From positions 3,162,001-3,226,000 of the forward strand of contig CBDICY010000013.1 in NCBI GenBank assembly GCA_965277445.1: DNA of 64,000 nucleotides, read 5' to 3'. The position numbers and the translations under genes are program-made. The DNA comes from JAFMDF01 sp965277445. GTDB taxonomy: Bacteria > Bacteroidota > Bacteroidia > Chitinophagales > Saprospiraceae. Position 1 is the first letter of the stretch; each line of letters starts with the position of its first letter. The notes under the pieces were generated by a model. It did no database searches. It worked only from the letters and a program-made list of their open reading frames with translations, and was not told the DNA's origin. Positions 44,113 through 53,372 of this stretch are shown piece after piece.

Positions 44113-45165
44113 GTGATTGACTACTCTGATGCGTACATCAACAAACTAATCGTTCATAAAATTGGCAATAAATCACATGATGAAGGCATCGTCGTCTCTG
44201 ATGAATTGGTCTTCCCTAATGAAGCCTTGAGGAATGTCTTAATGGATTATTTTTTAAAACCATTTACAAAAGTTACTGAAACTTACCACTTTGTCCATAA
44301 TGTAGATATTGGCTATAATGTAGTCAACGATTTAGCCAAATTTGTCTTTAAAGATCAGAATGATTTTAAAGCACGATCCGTAGATATTTTACGGCATTTA
44401 TACGACCAATCCAATCATCCACATATTAAGTCAGGCGATTTATTTATTGTCCTTTTCGGTGATGTGGTCGTTAATGGAGAATTAGTCGATACAATTGGGG
44501 TTTTTAAGTCAGAAGACAGGCTACCTTTTTTAGATATCGTCCAACAAGAAGATAATTTAGAAGTGGTCAAACAATTAGGGATCAGCATTAAAAAATTAGA
44601 TAAAGGTTGTTTAATTTTTAATACGGATTTAGACAATGGCGCAAGAGTCTTAAGTGTCGATACCAACAGTTACGATACCGAATATTGGTTAACTTATTTT
44701 CTAAATGTCGATTATATCAGAGACAGCAATTTTGAAACGCGTGCTTATTTAGAAATGTGTCGGTCTTTCTCCGAAGAAGTCATCAAAGAAAAGGAAAGTA
44801 AAAAGGAGCAAATTGACTTTTTGAACCAGTCTATCGCTTATTTTGATGAAAATGATATGTTACTCGATAACGATTTCAAACATTCTGTTTTCGAGGACGA
44901 AGTACTAAAAGAAGAGTTCGCCAATTTCAAAACAGAATATGAAAATGACCACGGTTTAGTACTAGCAGAAACCTTCGATATTTCTCCCGTTGTGCTTAAA
45001 AAACAGAAACAACAAATCAAAAATTACATTAAATTAGATACCAATATTCAGATTAGATTAGATTTCCGTAATCCTGATTCTAGTAGGGAATTTATCGAAA
45101 AGGGCTTTGATGAAGAAAAGAAAATGTATTATTATAAGGTCTTTTTTAATGAAGAAGTAGATTAG
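44113..45165 (+). CDS. 37-kDa nucleoid-associated protein (NdpA/YejK family), GTG start
   Basis: 350 residues. The GTG at 44113 gives MIDYSDAYINKLIVHKIGNKSHDEG, the normal family start. Characteristic motifs: SGDLFIVLFGDVVVNGELVDTIGVFKSE split over two strands, KLDKGCLIFNTDLDNGARVLSVD, and YWLTYFLNVDYIRD. YejK-type proteins bind DNA in the nucleoid; the Bacteroidota branch is less studied and often lies in accessory islands. It follows the SWIM protein gene, both plus-strand, both with GTG starts, perhaps one operon. Confidence 0.85.
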   Translation: MIDYSDAYINKLIVHKIGNKSHDEGIVVSDELVFPNEALRNVLMDYFLKPFTKVTETYHFVHNVDIGYNVVNDLAKFVFKDQNDFKARSVDILRHLYDQSNHPHIKSGDLFIVLFGDVVVNGELVDTIGVFKSEDRLPFLDIVQQEDNLEVVKQLGISIKKLDKGCLIFNTDLDNGARVLSVDTNSYDTEYWLTYFLNVDYIRDSNFETRAYLEMCRSFSEEVIKEKESKKEQIDFLNQSIAYFDENDMLLDNDFKHSVFEDEVLKEEFANFKTEYENDHGLVLAETFDISPVVLKKQKQQIKNYIKLDTNIQIRLDFRNPDSSREFIEKGFDEEKKMYYYKVFFNEEVD

Positions 45166-45212
45166 AAATAAAAAAGCGTCCTTGCCGCACCTGCTTAATA
45201 GCGTTTAAATTA

Positions 45213-45265
45213 GATTAATTAAAAAGGAGATCAAAAGACAATTTTGGTCTCCTTTTTAATTAATC
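45213..45265 (+). terminator. Long hairpin terminator
   Basis: 24-base arms (45213-45236 and 45242-45265) pair with one G-U-type mismatch around GACAA. The GC core GGAGACC is flanked by A/T runs; it ends with a T-run inside the stem. Could stop transcription in both directions. Confidence 0.75.
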
Positions 45266-45475
45266 CAATAACTGCACTCTTTCCTTCCTTTCCATTCAAC
45301 GGCATAAATGTATCAATTATCACAAATATGGGCTAACTCCCAATAAATCCGAACGTCTTCCCAAGGATTCCGAACACCTTCCCGACGATTCCGAACATCA
45401 AAAGATTGACTTTACGATAGGTTTGCAGCAGTAAATCCTATTAAAACTATTTATTCATTTTTAATTTATTCAATT
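45266..45475. other. Short gap with CCGAACA direct repeats
   Basis: Three copies of TTCC-ATTCCGAACxTC-like words (about 45347-45405: ATCCGAACGTCTTCCC, ATTCCGAACACCTTCCC, ATTCCGAACATC) lie in tandem before the sulfatase gene. No gene and no clear promoter. Confidence 0.6.
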
Positions 45476-47125
45476 ATGAAAAAAATACTCAAAGTCACCT
45501 TTATGCTCTTGGTAATAGGGCTATTCTCCTATGAGGCAATGGCACAAACTTATCGTACCTCATCCAGAGATACTTTTGATCGTTCCGTTCCTTATTCGCC
45601 CAGATTTGAAGCCCCCATCCCGCATCCTGTGCAAAACTCCTTAGCGAAATTAAAATTAGATACCTTCTTACTCCGTAATGAAAAGAAAAAACCCAATATT
45701 GTCTGGATCATTATTGATGATATGGGATACGGGGATTTAGGATGCTACGGAGGAGGAAAAGCGCTTGGTGCGGAAACCAATTTTATAGATTCTATTGCAT
45801 CTGAAGGGCTAAGATTAACTTCGTGTTATTCCCAACAAACTTGTACACCGACTAGATCTGCTATTTTGACAGGTAGGCTTCCAATGAGAACAGGGTTGAC
45901 CCGCCCTATTCTTGCAGGTGATAAGCTTGTTGGGCCTAATACCTGGGAGTCAGAAGCTTGCCTAGCTAAAGTATTATCCGATTCTGGCTATTATACAATG
46001 CTCACAGGAAAATGGCATATTGGAGAAGTGGCAGGAATGCAACCATCTGATACTGCAGTTGGGTTTAATGAATTCTATGGCTATTTTCCTGCGCAAAAAG
46101 AAATTTCGCAAGATTATGATCCTAGACGATATCCTGACCTTGTAGCAGAAAACGATATAGAGTTATTTAACGCTTTCCAACCTATCAAGCCAACGAATTA
46201 CCTAACTCATGGCTATAATGGAGTTCCAGGTCAATCAGATGGAACTACAGAATTAGCTGCTATCACTAGTACAGAGGATATGGGTAGAGCTGATGCGGTC
46301 TTAGTAGATCATACCGTTAAGAGAATTCGTTCTTTAAGTCGAAATAATCCCGACCAACCTTTCTTCATAGAACATTGTTTTATGAAAGTACATGCAGATA
46401 ATTTTGATAATCCAGATTATGGTGCATTAAGTGACGCAAAATATCCTTATAGAAATGCCGTAGTTGAGGTGGACAATCATGTTCGAACGATCATTGAGAC
46501 TTTAAAAGAAGAAAATCAATTAGAAAATACGTTTATTTTTATTACTTCTGACAATGGGCCACAAATGGATTCTTGGCCAGATAGTGGCTACACCCCTTTT
46601 AGAGGTGCTAAAGGAACTACTTGGGAAGGTGGTGTAAGAATTCCTGGTATTGCGTATTGGCCTGGTATGATTAAGCCAGGTAGAGTAAGCGATGGTGTTT
46701 TTGATTTGATGGATTTATATGGTACCAGTTTAACTTTAGCTGGAATAGATACAAGTGCTTTGGTAGACACTAATTATTACGATTACGTTGACCAATCTAG
46801 TTTCTTGTTTACTGATGAAGGACTCTCAAATCGAGAATCTATTTATTTCTGGTGGGGTACACACTTAATGGGAATCAGAATGCGACAGTATAAATTGCAC
46901 AATCAAATTATTGAGGCAGAAGCACCGAATATGTTTATCGATTATGCGACTATCAAAAATGTAGGGATCAATCCATGGTTATTTAACCTCTATATCGACC
47001 CTAAGGAATCCATGCCCGTAGGACATCGACTAAATGCTTGGGGACCAACCATTGGCCGTAAACTAAAAGCACATGGCGCCACTTTTACAACTTATCCGCC
47101 TAAGGATATTGGTTTAAGTCAATAA
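45476..47125 (+). CDS. Arylsulfatase (secreted), CxPxR type
   Basis: 549 residues. A signal peptide (cleavage after AMA, residue ~23) is followed by a 45-residue linker, then the sulfatase fold: D81/D82 (IIIDDMGYGDLG), the formylglycine site C123-T-P-T-R127 with LTGR, TGKWHIGE and ITSDNGPQMDSW. The closest known relatives by motif are type A arylsulfatases. Unlike the sulfatase at 10603 it has the canonical motif and no lipobox. It needs a maturase, not found here. Stands alone between two terminators. Confidence 0.9.
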   Translation: MKKILKVTFMLLVIGLFSYEAMAQTYRTSSRDTFDRSVPYSPRFEAPIPHPVQNSLAKLKLDTFLLRNEKKKPNIVWIIIDDMGYGDLGCYGGGKALGAETNFIDSIASEGLRLTSCYSQQTCTPTRSAILTGRLPMRTGLTRPILAGDKLVGPNTWESEACLAKVLSDSGYYTMLTGKWHIGEVAGMQPSDTAVGFNEFYGYFPAQKEISQDYDPRRYPDLVAENDIELFNAFQPIKPTNYLTHGYNGVPGQSDGTTELAAITSTEDMGRADAVLVDHTVKRIRSLSRNNPDQPFFIEHCFMKVHADNFDNPDYGALSDAKYPYRNAVVEVDNHVRTIIETLKEENQLENTFIFITSDNGPQMDSWPDSGYTPFRGAKGTTWEGGVRIPGIAYWPGMIKPGRVSDGVFDLMDLYGTSLTLAGIDTSALVDTNYYDYVDQSSFLFTDEGLSNRESIYFWWGTHLMGIRMRQYKLHNQIIEAEAPNMFIDYATIKNVGINPWLFNLYIDPKESMPVGHRLNAWGPTIGRKLKAHGATFTTYPPKDIGLSQ

Positions 47126-47213
47126 AATAGGTGCGATGAAGTTGTAAAATTGACAAACCAATATCTCAGGAAATCGACAATTTTATCAAATCTGTTAACA
47201 TTTTTGACTTAAA

Positions 47214-47248
47214 AAATCACCCCGTAGCTTCCAGTTATAGGGTGATTT
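47214..47248 (+). terminator. Hairpin after the arylsulfatase gene
   Basis: AAATCACCC / GGGTGATTT arms (9 bp, perfect) around a 17-base loop, preceded by A-runs. Confidence 0.65.
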
Positions 47249-47375
47249 ACGTATCAACTACTTTTTCGTTTTGAAAACACCTTCCGCTATCCACTTCCTT
47301 CTATTAGTTATCTAAGAAATAATTTCCACAACCAAGCATTCGTTTGCACACGTTTCTAAATCCATAGGCTAACTC

Positions 47376-47423
47376 ATTCGTGGGGAAATTAAATCCGTGG
47401 GGAAATTAAATTCGTGGGGAATC
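47376..47423 (+). promoter_or_regulatory. Triple TTCGTGGGGAAATTAAA motif
   Basis: Three tandem copies: ATTCGTGGGGAAATTAA, ATCCGTGGGGAAATTAA and ATTCGTGGGGAATCCC, with a period of 17 bases. They lie 116-163 bases before the start of the propeller gene at 47539 on the same strand; the clearest case of this motif in the window. Confidence 0.6.
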
Positions 47424-47538
47424 CCAACCCTATTTTGAGGAAATTCTGAAGAATCACCAATCCTACCCAACAAACAAAAAATAATTGGTAGATTTAACCT
47501 TCCGAAATCAACTATTCCTTATTTAAAAATTAATAACT

Positions 47539-50500
47539 ATGACTGTAAAAAATTACCTCGTATGCCTTTTGGTGTTCGTTAGTTTTAATCTAACCGCACA
47601 GAAAAAGGACAATAATCCAATGTCCGAAGCGACCTTCAAAAATCTAAAACTAAGAAATGTAGGTCCAGCTTTTACCTCTGGTCGAATTGCAGATATTGCT
47701 ATCCATCCCAATGATGACAATGTTTGGTATGTCGCAGTAGGTTCTGGTGGCGTATGGAAAACAGAAAATGCAGGCACGACTTGGCAGCCCATTTTTGATG
47801 ACCAACCTTCCTACTCTACTGGTTGCATCACTTTAGACCCTAGCAATCCACATACGGTTTGGTTAGGAACGGGGGAAAATGTTGGTGGTAGACACGTAGG
47901 ATTTGGAGATGGCATTTATAGAAGTCCCGATGACGGAAAAACTTGGACAAATATGGGCTTAAAGAAATCAGAGCACATCTCTAAGATTATTGTCCATCCC
48001 GATAATTCTAATATTATTTGGGTCGCAGTACAAGGGCCACTTTGGAGCAAGGGCGGAGAAAGAGGTTTATACAAAAGTATAGATGGTGGCAAAAATTGGA
48101 AAAAGACTTTGGGTGACGCAGAATGGACAGGCGTAACAGATATAGTCATTGATCCTAGAGATCCAAATTTATTATATGCGGCTACTTGGCAAAGACATCG
48201 AACTGTTGCTGCTTATTTAGGCGGTGGCCCAAAATCTGGTATTCATAGAAGTTTGGATGGTGGCGAAACTTGGGAACAATTAGTTACTGGTTTACCAAAA
48301 GGGAAAATGGGAAAAATTGGCATCGCCATTTCTCCCCAACAACCTGATATTTTATATGCAGCGATTGAGCTAAATCGGACAAAAGGCGCAGTTTATCGCT
48401 CTTCCAACCGAGGTGCTTCTTGGGAAAAACGTTCTGATGCTGTTTCAGGTGCAACAGGGCCACATTATTACCAAGAATTATATGCTTGTCCGCATAATTT
48501 TGACCGATTGTATTTAATGGATGTCCGAATTCAAATTTCTGATGATGGCGGTAAGAATTTTAGTAGACTACCTGAAAATCTAAAACACTCTGACAACCAT
48601 GCCATTGCTTTTAGAGCAGACGATCCAGATTATTTATTAGTTGGTTCAGATGGAGGTTTATATGAAAGTTTAGACGGCACCAAAACATGGCGGTTTTTTA
48701 ATAATATGCCCATTACGCAATATTATAAAGTAGCCGTAGATGACCGAGAGCCGTTTTACCATATTTTTGGTGGCACACAAGACAATGGTTCGCATGGCGG
48801 CCCTTCTAGAACAGATAATCAACATGGTATTCGAAATGCAGATTGGTATAAGACATTAGGTGCAGATGGACATCAATCGGCAGTAGAACCTGGTAATCCT
48901 GATATCGGATATGCAGAATCTCAAAGAGGCGGCATGCATCGGATTGATAGAATTACAGGCGAACAAGTGTTTATCCAACCTCAACCGAGTGCTGGCGAAC
49001 CTTACGAAAGATTTAATTGGGATGCACCGATTATTGTTAGCCCACATAATCCAACTAAGATTTATTTTGCGTCTTACCGAGTTTGGGCTTCTGATAATCG
49101 AGGTGATAGTTGGACCGCTATTTCTGGCGATTTAACAAAAGGAAAAAGCGATCGAGCAAGATTACCAATTATGGGTAAAACTCAAGGTTGGGATAATAGT
49201 TGGGATTTAGCCGCTATGTCAGATTATAGTACGATTACCTCTTTGGCAGAATCGCCGAAACAGGCAGGCTTAGTCTACGCAGGAACAGATGATGGCATTA
49301 TTCAAGTAACGGAAGATGGTGGGCAAAATTGGCGTAAAATTGATGTAGGTACTATTTCGGGTGTTCCAACGGATGCTTTTGTGAATGACATTAAAGCGGA
49401 TATGTTTGATGCCAATACCGTTTACGCAGCTTTGGACAATCATAAAAACGGAGATTTCAAACCGTATTTAATCAAGAGTACCAATAGAGGAAAAACTTGG
49501 GCCTCTATTAGTGGTAATATACCAGATAGAACCTTGGTTTGGCGAATGGTACAAGACCATGTTCAACCAAATTTATTATTTGCAGCCACAGAAGTTGGTA
49601 TTTATTTCACCGTTAATGGTGGTCAAAAATGGTTAAAATTAGCAGGTTCGCCAACGATTCCTTTTAGAGATTTAGTCATCCAAAAGCGAGAAAATGATTT
49701 AGTAGGCGCTTCTTTTGGTCGTAGCTTCTTCATCTTAGATGACTATAGCCCATTACGAGAAATTTCTACAGAAACTTTACAAAAAGAGGTCGTCTTATTT
49801 AAACCAAAAAAGGCGTTACATTATATTCCTAAGTCCATTATTGGGTCTTATGGTGCACAAGAATATATCGCACCCAATCCTGATTTCGGCGCTACTTTTA
49901 CTTATTATTTAAAAGCTGGTTTAGGAAAAGATAAAAAATCGGATAAAGATGCTTTCCCAAGTTGGGAAGAATTAGATGCCAAAAAACGAGCAGAAAAACC
50001 AGCCATTTTATTAACCGTTAAAGATGCAACTGGACAAGTTGTTCGACAAATAAATGGTAAAACTGGCAAAGGAATCCATCGAGTGAATTGGGATTTAAGA
50101 CATGCTTCAAAAGGCATCGTTCGATTGAAGCAAGAAAGTAATCGAGGTCGTGGTAGAAGAAATAGAGGCGGTTTTATGGCAACTACAGGCACTTATACCG
50201 TAACATTATCTAAAAAAGTAGATGGCGTCATTACCCAATTAGCAGAACCGCAGACTTTTGAAGTTGTTCCATTAAGGAAAGGGGCTTTACCAACTCAATC
50301 GAATGCAGATATAACCGCATTCCAAAAAGAAATGGAAGCGATTATGACCGATGTTTCCGCCACTTCTTTGCAATTAACGAATAGTAGGAATAAAGTAAAA
50401 GCCATGCAAACTGCTTTAACTCGTTCCAACGGAGATATCACCAAATTATCCAAAGATATTTATGCTGCTAAAGTTGCCTTGAATGAATTGGATATCGCCT

Positions 50501-50766
50501 TAAATGGAAATAGTGCCAAGGGAGAAATTGGAGCTAGAGCGCCTGCTACCATCCAAAGTAGAATGTTTGTTGGTTTCCGTGGCTTGCGTACCTCTTATGG
50601 ACCAACGCCTATGCATAAGGAAAGTGTCAAAATTGCTAGAACAGAGTTGCAGGCACTTCAAGGAAAGTTAGCGACCATCGTTGATACGACTTTACCTAAC
50701 TTAATGAAAGGTTTACAAGCAGTTGGTGCACCGATGATTGAGGGGCAGACTTCCTCAAATAATTAA
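47539..50766 (+). CDS. Secreted Asp-box (BNR/sortilin-like) beta-propeller protein
   Basis: 1075 residues. Signal peptide MTVKNYLVCLLVFVSFNLTAQ. The N-terminal ~740 residues hold two ten-bladed-type propellers of the VPS10/BNR class with many Asp boxes (S-x-D-x-G-x-x-W: SPDDGKTW, SIDGGKNW, SLDGGETW, SNRGASW and others). The C-terminal part has a GTG-rich linker and a helical domain (about 900-1060), with an Arg/Gly patch (RGRGRRNRGG) at about 870. Annotated in relatives as 'glycosyl hydrolase', but no catalytic residues are proven; some Asp-box proteins bind xyloglucan or peptides. Substrate unknown. Confidence 0.85.
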   Translation: MTVKNYLVCLLVFVSFNLTAQKKDNNPMSEATFKNLKLRNVGPAFTSGRIADIAIHPNDDNVWYVAVGSGGVWKTENAGTTWQPIFDDQPSYSTGCITLDPSNPHTVWLGTGENVGGRHVGFGDGIYRSPDDGKTWTNMGLKKSEHISKIIVHPDNSNIIWVAVQGPLWSKGGERGLYKSIDGGKNWKKTLGDAEWTGVTDIVIDPRDPNLLYAATWQRHRTVAAYLGGGPKSGIHRSLDGGETWEQLVTGLPKGKMGKIGIAISPQQPDILYAAIELNRTKGAVYRSSNRGASWEKRSDAVSGATGPHYYQELYACPHNFDRLYLMDVRIQISDDGGKNFSRLPENLKHSDNHAIAFRADDPDYLLVGSDGGLYESLDGTKTWRFFNNMPITQYYKVAVDDREPFYHIFGGTQDNGSHGGPSRTDNQHGIRNADWYKTLGADGHQSAVEPGNPDIGYAESQRGGMHRIDRITGEQVFIQPQPSAGEPYERFNWDAPIIVSPHNPTKIYFASYRVWASDNRGDSWTAISGDLTKGKSDRARLPIMGKTQGWDNSWDLAAMSDYSTITSLAESPKQAGLVYAGTDDGIIQVTEDGGQNWRKIDVGTISGVPTDAFVNDIKADMFDANTVYAALDNHKNGDFKPYLIKSTNRGKTWASISGNIPDRTLVWRMVQDHVQPNLLFAATEVGIYFTVNGGQKWLKLAGSPTIPFRDLVIQKRENDLVGASFGRSFFILDDYSPLREISTETLQKEVVLFKPKKALHYIPKSIIGSYGAQEYIAPNPDFGATFTYYLKAGLGKDKKSDKDAFPSWEELDAKKRAEKPAILLTVKDATGQVVRQINGKTGKGIHRVNWDLRHASKGIVRLKQESNRGRGRRNRGGFMATTGTYTVTLSKKVDGVITQLAEPQTFEVVPLRKGALPTQSNADITAFQKEMEAIMTDVSATSLQLTNSRNKVKAMQTALTRSNGDITKLSKDIYAAKVALNELDIALNGNSAKGEIGARAPATIQSRMFVGFRGLRTSYGPTPMHKESVKIARTELQALQGKLATIVDTTLPNLMKGLQAVGAPMIEGQTSSNN

Positions 50767-50843
50767 TAAACAGAGGTTGTTTAAAAGGTCAAAGTGCTAG
50801 TAATAATCAAATAAATTGGGCCTTCAATTTTCAGCTACTTTAT

Positions 50844-51044
50844 AACCACGAAGTGGTTGAACTTGAATAGCCCCGTATGAAAATGCGGGGAAATTGCGAT
50901 TATTCCCACACCCCCCAACTCTGAAAGAGTTGAACATGAAAATATAACAAGTTCATGTTCAATCCCTTCAGGATTGAGGGGTGCTCTTCAGCTTCCCCCC
51001 CGCATTTGCATACGGGGTTATTGATGTTTAATCCTTTCAGGATT
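50844..51044. repeat. Large inverted repeat of mini-hairpins with GAA(A) loops
   Basis: The left half reads AACCACGAAGTGGTT (hairpin), TGAACTTGAATAGCCCCGTA, GAAAATGCGGGG, and AACTCTGAAAGAGTT with TGAACATGAA; the right half carries the reverse complement units in reverse order (TTCATGTTCAATCC, ATTCAGGATT-like, CCCCGCATTTGCATACGGGG, AATCCTTTCAGGATT). Each small stem has different bases but the same loop and the same TTGAAC tail. No gene lies in 50767-51187. Composite mobile or regulatory repeat. Confidence 0.8.
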
Positions 51045-51187
51045 TTTAAATAGGAAAAGCAAGGGAAAAATTACAGTCCTAATAAACCTGCCCATTCCAG
51101 TTAGGCAACGTTGGCGATTACATTAGACTTATTCTTTTACACACCCAATTACACAATCTAACTTCACTATTAATAAAAATTAAATTT

Positions 51188-52240
51188 ATGAAAAAATACA
51201 CCTTTATCTTATTCGCCTTTTTATGTTGTTTCAGTTGTAAAAATGAATCTACGCTTACTTCTACGCCAGCAGCAGATCTGGTAAAAGAAGTAATTCCACA
51301 AAAAAGAGCCGCCTATGCGATGGCAATTCACGGTGGCGCAGGGACGATTCTAAAAGCAAACATGACCCCTGAAAAGGAAGCGGCATTCACCGCCAAATTA
51401 AATGAAGCATTAGATGCAGGCGAAACCATTCTAAAAAATGGTGGCACAGCAATGGATGCAGTCGTAGCAACCATTAATGTCATGGAAAACTCCCCGCTTT
51501 TCAATGCAGGAAAAGGAGCGGTTTTTACCAATCAGGGCACAAACGAATTAGATGCTTCTTTTATGGATGGAAAAACTTTAAATGCAGGCGCCATTAGTGG
51601 CGTAACCAATATTAAAAACCCAATTAATGCCGCTAGAGCCGTTTTAGAAAAGTCCAATCATGTGATGTTATCAGGACCAGGCGCAGAAAAATTTGCCAAA
51701 GAACAAGGGTTAGAAATCGTTGACCCTAAATATTTTTGGACGCAACATCGTTGGGATGCTTTAGAAAGTGCCAAAGCAAAAGAAATGCAATTAGGCTACC
51801 ATGACCAATTAGAATTTAATGATTGGAAATATGGTACCGTTGGCTGTGCTGCCTTAGACAAAGAGGGGAATTTAGCGGCTGGCACCTCTACTGGCGGGAT
51901 GACCAATAAACGATTTAATCGAATCGGAGATGCGCCAATTATTGGTGCAGGTTGCTATGCCAATAATAATACTTGTGCGATTTCTAGTACCGGTCATGGG
52001 GAATTTTTTATTCGATATGCGGTGGCGCATGATATTTCTGCTCGCATGGCTTATTTAAAAGAAGATCTTTCTACGGCGGCTAATCATGTGGTGAATAAGA
52101 CTTTGGTGGATGCTGGAGGTAGTGGCGGTATTATTTCTGTTGATAAATATGGGAATGTGGCGATGCCGCATAATACGCCTGGGATGTATCGAGGGTATGC
52201 TAAGCCGAATGATCGTGGGGTTTTTATTTATGGGGAATAA
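51188..52240 (+). CDS. Type 2 L-asparaginase / isoaspartyl aminopeptidase, lipoprotein
   Basis: 350 residues. A lipobox (CCFSC, C17) predicts lipidation. The Ntn-hydrolase core is complete: AIHGGAGTI at the start, NAGKGAV, ELDASFMDG and the self-cleaving nucleophile T217 in YGTVGCAALD, followed by LAAGTSTGG. The chain cuts itself before T217 into two subunits; the enzyme hydrolyses asparagine and isoaspartyl dipeptides, here probably at the cell surface. Single gene with its own terminator. Confidence 0.93.
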   Translation: MKKYTFILFAFLCCFSCKNESTLTSTPAADLVKEVIPQKRAAYAMAIHGGAGTILKANMTPEKEAAFTAKLNEALDAGETILKNGGTAMDAVVATINVMENSPLFNAGKGAVFTNQGTNELDASFMDGKTLNAGAISGVTNIKNPINAARAVLEKSNHVMLSGPGAEKFAKEQGLEIVDPKYFWTQHRWDALESAKAKEMQLGYHDQLEFNDWKYGTVGCAALDKEGNLAAGTSTGGMTNKRFNRIGDAPIIGAGCYANNNTCAISSTGHGEFFIRYAVAHDISARMAYLKEDLSTAANHVVNKTLVDAGGSGGIISVDKYGNVAMPHNTPGMYRGYAKPNDRGVFIYGE

Positions 52241-52264
52241 CGATTAGGTTATTAATGGGTATAG

Positions 52265-52303
52265 AAAAGGGCTTCAAATTATGGTTTTGAAGCCCTTTTT
52301 GGG
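52265..52303 (+). terminator. Rho-independent terminator after the asparaginase gene
   Basis: AAAAGGGCTTCAAA / TTTGAAGCCCTTTT (14 bp, perfect) with a short loop, ending in a T-run. Confidence 0.92.
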
Positions 52304-52488
52304 TTTTATTTCTGACACTTTAACATATCCGAAATTCTTTTGGAAAAAAATGTATTCCAATATTATCGTCAACTAAAAATTTCAATTAAAATTGAACAGT
52401 TGGTAGAGAAAGGTTCAGTTTAAAATAATAGGAACTTTTTATATTTAATTTATGTATAATGCAATATCTTAATTATCAAATTATTACC

Positions 52489-53244
52489 ATGAATATTTAC
52501 GAACAAAAGAAGATAAATTTTTTTACTGAATTACATCCCGACGCTACTAATCTTTTTGGAAAAGACCTTTGGGATGCAACTAGAGGTCAATACAGTATTA
52601 TTCACCCAAAAGGAGGTAAACCAATTTTTTGTAAACTGCATAAAGAACTAAGTATAAATGACAACCAAAAACACCATAATTGTTTAGCTTGTAATTTATC
52701 TGAAAGCATCAAATATCTTGGAAAATTTTTAAACAACGGAGTGATTGAGGAAGATTTTGAATATAGTTATTCAATGTTCATTCTATTACTTCATCTACAA
52801 ACGGAAAAATTTTTTACGCTATTTACATTCCTTGGTATTACAAGGAAATACCAATCTAAAAACTGGGAAGTGCTTAGTAGAATAAATAGGTGGGCTAATT
52901 TCATAAAACATCCAAAAGGTTTTTTGTTTAGTCACCATCCAAAGATGCTGATTAGCAAAACTCAAATTCTGGAAAACGAAAGGGCTGGAATTAAGGAATT
53001 AAATTATAAAAATTTTATCTCAAAGTATTATACAAATGAGAACGCTGACAATTTTTATAATAGCATAAATTTAATAAAAGGGAAAAAAAATATAGTTTTA
53101 ATTGTGGACTCTCCTATTTACCTTATGGGAGATTTTGCGAAATTTTGCGAAGAAATAATTAAGATAATTGCAGAAAATAGCTTTTTCCGAAATCAATTAA
53201 TTGAAAATACAACGATAGAAGATTATTGGAGTATTGAAGGTTAA
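52489..53244 (+). CDS. Unrecognised protein with possible HEPN-like R-x6-H motif
   Basis: 251 residues from the ATG at 52489 (MNIYEQKKINFF); a start at 52459 is possible. No signal peptide or membrane segment. A CKLH...NCLAC arrangement (C48, H51, C65, C68) could bind zinc. A helical region (about 90-150) ends in RINRWANFIKHPKGF, where R134 and H141 are spaced as in the R-x4-6-H motif of HEPN RNases. The fold is not proven. Codon use is more A/T-rich than that of its neighbours, in keeping with a recently acquired gene. A terminator at 53275 follows. Function unknown. Confidence 0.7.
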   Translation: MNIYEQKKINFFTELHPDATNLFGKDLWDATRGQYSIIHPKGGKPIFCKLHKELSINDNQKHHNCLACNLSESIKYLGKFLNNGVIEEDFEYSYSMFILLLHLQTEKFFTLFTFLGITRKYQSKNWEVLSRINRWANFIKHPKGFLFSHHPKMLISKTQILENERAGIKELNYKNFISKYYTNENADNFYNSINLIKGKKNIVLIVDSPIYLMGDFAKFCEEIIKIIAENSFFRNQLIENTTIEDYWSIEG

Positions 53245-53274
53245 ACCTTCTAGTAAGCAGGCGTTCAGAAATAG

Positions 53275-53311
53275 AAAAAGGACTGCCCCGAAATAACCGC
53301 AGTCTTTTTTT
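53275..53311 (+). terminator. Rho-independent terminator
   Basis: AAAGGACTGC / GCAGTCTTTTTTT with a 12-base loop, 30 bases after the HEPN-like gene. Confidence 0.85.
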
Positions 53312-53372
53312 ATCGTTTTCAACACTATGTAATCCCAACAGTCGGGTAGGAAATATTGTAATTATTAATTTC

